Origin: JAHJGG01 sp041658785
Lineage (GTDB): Bacteria; Patescibacteriota; Patescibacteriia; Magasanikbacterales; UBA922
Reading direction: 5' to 3'
Assembly: GCA_041658785.1 (NCBI GenBank)
Contig: JBAZZL010000004.1
Span: 1-59,899, forward strand
DNA: 59,899 nt
Numbering within the stretch: position 1 is the first letter of the stretch; every line of letters starts with the position of its first letter. Shown in pieces: positions 57,740 through 59,899 of this stretch. The notes below the pieces were generated by a model. The model made no database searches. It had not been told where the DNA came from and worked only from the letters and a program-made list of their open reading frames with translations. A program made the position numbers and the translations under genes.

Positions 57740-58720
57740 TTAGGAATGAAATCCTGCCCAGCCCAAAACTCTGCTCCCGATACCATGCTTATGCATCTTC
57801 ATGAAAAGATACGTCCATGATGCCGTAGTAAACACGCTAAATACTGAACCTGCAAATACAATAAAAAGAAGAAACAAAGCAAGCCCCGCCATCATTGCGA
57901 TAAAATACAATGTACTGCTTACAATTTGTATCGCAATAACCCACAAAAACAGCGTGGGTAAAAAAAGCAGAAAAAATGAAGCCAGCACGACAACTCCAAG
58001 CACGATATTAAGAAAAAGAATGATTAATCCTACTTCAATAGAAACCAACCAATGATCTAAAAATAGCTTCCAAGCAGCCTCAATAGCATTGCCTAGGGAA
58101 TATTCCTCTACCACGACATACCCAGCCGCATAGATGGCCAAAAAAGACAAAATCATCCCAACAATAACAACGAGAATAAACAACAGGACAAATATAATAA
58201 AATCAGCGCCGCTCGCATTGATAATGACATTAACCGTAGCAAAGCCCATAAGAATAGCGAAAGCCAAAAGCGCAATCTTTTTCAAAAGATTCAGAAAAAA
58301 TAATCGCCAAAAATGTTTTGTTCCTGCCTGCCACGCGACATCAATATCTAGCAATTTTTTCTTTCTAACAAACTGCGCGGTTGAATGAACCAGCGCGCCC
58401 TGTGACGCGACAGAAACAAAAATAAATAACAAACCAAAACCAATGAATACAACCACCAGCCACAAAAACCACATCCAGCCATCTATCGGGAGGGTAAAAG
58501 AATCTTGCAAAAACGGAGAACCAACAAATTCCGGCAAAAGAATCCAATTTGGGAAAAAAGCGTAATTACTGCCGACTAGACCCACTTTCATCACAAGCTC
58601 AAGCATGCCCATCTGCCCCAAAAAAGCGGCAAATAACCCAAATATCCAAAGTGATTTGTGGCGCCAAGCCAATTGCCAACTCTCGCGAATCGCCTGACGA
58701 TAGAGCGGTACTTTTGTCAT
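57740..58720 (-). CDS. Polytopic membrane protein of unknown function
   Basis: 326 residues with about 6-7 hydrophobic segments (23-40, 85-115, 150-172, 175-205, 225-250, 250-275, 280-305). The N-terminus MTKVPLYRQAIRESWQLAWRHKSLWIFGLFAAFLG is like that of integral membrane proteins of the DUF4013/glycerophosphodiesterase membrane-domain type, and the repeated AxxxxWKLFLDHW and GNAIEAAWKLF motif fits. Its end overlaps the start region of pilB by a few codons depending on the start. It probably acts in the envelope; no function assigned. Confidence 0.7.
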   Translation of the reverse strand: MTKVPLYRQAIRESWQLAWRHKSLWIFGLFAAFLGQMGMLELVMKVGLVGSNYAFFPNWILLPEFVGSPFLQDSFTLPIDGWMWFLWLVVVFIGFGLLFIFVSVASQGALVHSTAQFVRKKKLLDIDVAWQAGTKHFWRLFFLNLLKKIALLAFAILMGFATVNVIINASGADFIIFVLLFILVVIVGMILSFLAIYAAGYVVVEEYSLGNAIEAAWKLFLDHWLVSIEVGLIILFLNIVLGVVVLASFFLLFLPTLFLWVIAIQIVSSTLYFIAMMAGLALFLLFIVFAGSVFSVFTTASWTYLFMKMHKHGIGSRVLGWAGFHS

Positions 58721-58869
58721 ATGATTGTGTCATGGAGCATGTAACATGAAGCCGGTAACAAATAAATAACCGCGTTAACAAGCTAGATGTTAAATGTTTT
58801 ATGATATGTGTTACATGAATAATGTTTATATTATACCACACTTTCAAAAAATAAGCACCAAAAAGCCCG

Positions 58870-58950
58870 CCAGCGCGGGCTTCACGATACACGATACACG
58901 CAACACGACACAATTCGCCATGGGTCGTGCTGTGTGCATCATGCATCTTG
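58870..58950. repeat. GCCCGC hairpin and CACGATACACG/GTGCATCATGCATC repeats
   Basis: The gap between trpS and the membrane gene holds CCCGCCAGCGCGGGC (a terminator-like hairpin for trpS on minus), ACGATACACGATACACG repeats and CGTGCTGTGTGCATCATGCA, which matches 9519-9541. Confidence 0.7.
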
Positions 58951-59899
58951 TCAGCGTACTCCCACCAATTTCATTATTTCACTCATCGTCCTATCCGCAA
59001 TCGCTTGTGCTTTCTCTGCCCCTTTTTTCAAAACGTTGGCAATCTCCTCTTGATTGGCTAATAACTCTTTGCGTTTTTTTCTAAACTCGGTAAAATAACC
59101 GCTCACCGCTTTACTGACTGCCATTTTCAAATCGCTGTAACGGATTGAACCATCTTTTTCCGCCGCCGCAAAACGCTGATAAATATCTTCATCCCCAAAT
59201 TCATTCAACAGTACCAATAAATTCTCCGCCCCGGGCGCGCTCCCTCCGCCCGTGGTGGCGGTTACCGCCCTTTTCAATTTGTTTTCAACCGTCCCCGGCT
59301 CGTCCGCCAGTTCAATCACCTGTCCCTCGCCCAAACTTTTACTCATCTTTTTCTCCGGCGCGAGCAAACTCATTACCCGCGGTATTTTTGTCAGCAATGC
59401 TTTGGTTTCCGGAAAATAATCTCCGTAACGATTATTGAACCAGCGGGCGATGTCGCGCGTCAGTTCAACGTGCTGAACCTGGTCCTCGCCCACCGGCACG
59501 CGCGTGCCGTGGTAAAGCAAGATGTCGGCGGCTTGCAAAACCGGATAAGTAAAAAGACCGGCATTGATATTTTTTTTCTGTCTCACGGCCTTATCTTTGA
59601 ACTGCGTCATCCGCTCCAATTCGGCAATCGGCGTCACGCAATTAAAAATCCACCCCAGCTCGGTGTGCCCGGGAACATGCGACTGAACAAATAACGTTGT
59701 TTTCTCCGGATCAATTCCGGCGGCCAACAATTCCGCCGCGGTCTTGGTAATTTGTTCCCGCCGCGCCTCGGCCGTCATGTTTCCGGTCAGGGAATGGAGG
59801 TCAGCGATAAAAATATACATTTCATACTCGCCGGACGCCTGCAATTCCACCCAGTTTCGGACCGCGCCCAAATAGTTGCCGATATGCAGGGGGCCGGTG
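58951..59899 (-). CDS. trpS: Tryptophan-tRNA ligase, 5' end outside the window
   Basis: Class I aminoacyl-tRNA synthetase for Trp. The frame is open to the window edge and the last codons seen encode TGPLHIGNYLGAVRNW, i.e. the HIGH motif (HIGN), so only a few N-terminal residues are missing. Other motifs: FVQSHVPGHTELGWIFNC, QKKNINAGLFTYPVLQAADILLYHGTRVPVGEDQVQHVELTRDIA, the KMSKS loop EKKMSKSLGEGQVI, and a helical C-terminus. This is the long bacterial form, with GNMTAEARREQ after the second strand. Confidence 0.96.
   Translation of the reverse strand, partial: TGPLHIGNYLGAVRNWVELQASGEYEMYIFIADLHSLTGNMTAEARREQITKTAAELLAAGIDPEKTTLFVQSHVPGHTELGWIFNCVTPIAELERMTQFKDKAVRQKKNINAGLFTYPVLQAADILLYHGTRVPVGEDQVQHVELTRDIARWFNNRYGDYFPETKALLTKIPRVMSLLAPEKKMSKSLGEGQVIELADEPGTVENKLKRAVTATTGGGSAPGAENLLVLLNEFGDEDIYQRFAAAEKDGSIRYSDLKMAVSKAVSGYFTEFRKKRKELLANQEEIANVLKKGAEKAQAIADRTMSEIMKLVGVR

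Overview
The window reads as a chromosome segment of a small-genome bacterium, most likely a member of the Candidate Phyla Radiation (Patescibacteria, Parcubacteria-like). This is an inference from several features: a 23S rRNA gene swollen to about 4.2 kb by an intron-like element with a LAGLIDADG ORF plus several short insertions, a 23S-5S unit with no 16S gene beside it, a short (57-residue) L28, a pyrophosphate-type phosphofructokinase, NYN, C39 and baseplate-J-like proteins of the kind seen in these genomes, and many interspersed palindromic or low-complexity repeats. UGA acts as a normal stop.

Layout. 1-4.3 kb: the end of a tyrosine recombinase, then a minus-strand glycolytic operon in pathway order (PPi-PFK, class I aldolase, GAPDH) and a small acidic protein. 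4.5-9.7 kb: 5S and 23S rRNA (minus), a candidate small RNA with its own promoter and terminator, and tRNA-Leu(UAG). 9.8-11 kb: a two-gene module (HTH-GHKL ATPase overlapping a STAS-like DUF4325 protein) with operator-like direct repeats. 11-16.7 kb: riboflavin synthase, PNPase, NYN nuclease, S15 and QueA. 16.7-22.4 kb: a giant surface M23 peptidase/lamin-tail/beta-helix protein, a membrane-anchored unknown and an M50 protease. 22.5-24.8 kb: L28 (too short for ordinary ORF calling), tRNA-Pro, a frameshifted unknown, NDK and a four-helix-bundle gene between inverted repeats. 24.8-33.2 kb: UvrD, C39 protein, Tgt, small GC-rich transcription units, RuvC, YebC and a secreted unknown. 33.2-47.5 kb: a plus-strand pyrimidine cluster encoding the complete route to UMP (carA, carB, pyrB, pyrI, pyrC, an OTC-like gene, pyrD, pyrK, pyrE, pyrF), preceded by a short leader peptide and a terminator. 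47.5-50.8 kb: miaA (flanked by inverted repeats of about 110 bp) and miaB, the ms2i6A37 pathway. 51-59.9 kb: an unknown coiled-coil protein, ThrS, a baseplate-J-like membrane protein, PilB, a multi-pass membrane protein and the truncated TrpS.

The dominant unusual theme is repeats. Nearly every large intergenic gap holds a palindromic or low-complexity element of one of several families. The same kinds of sequence occur in frame inside conserved enzymes (queA, uvrD, carA, carB, tgt, yebC, pyrC, pyrK, pyrF, the C39 gene) and inside the 23S rRNA gene. One family (three copies, 164-195 bp, with terminal inverted repeats) looks like a MITE. Another pair of copies is physically joined to a DUF559 endonuclease gene remnant, which suggests a nuclease-linked mobile palindrome. 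All calls are by eye from the sequence; no database search was run.
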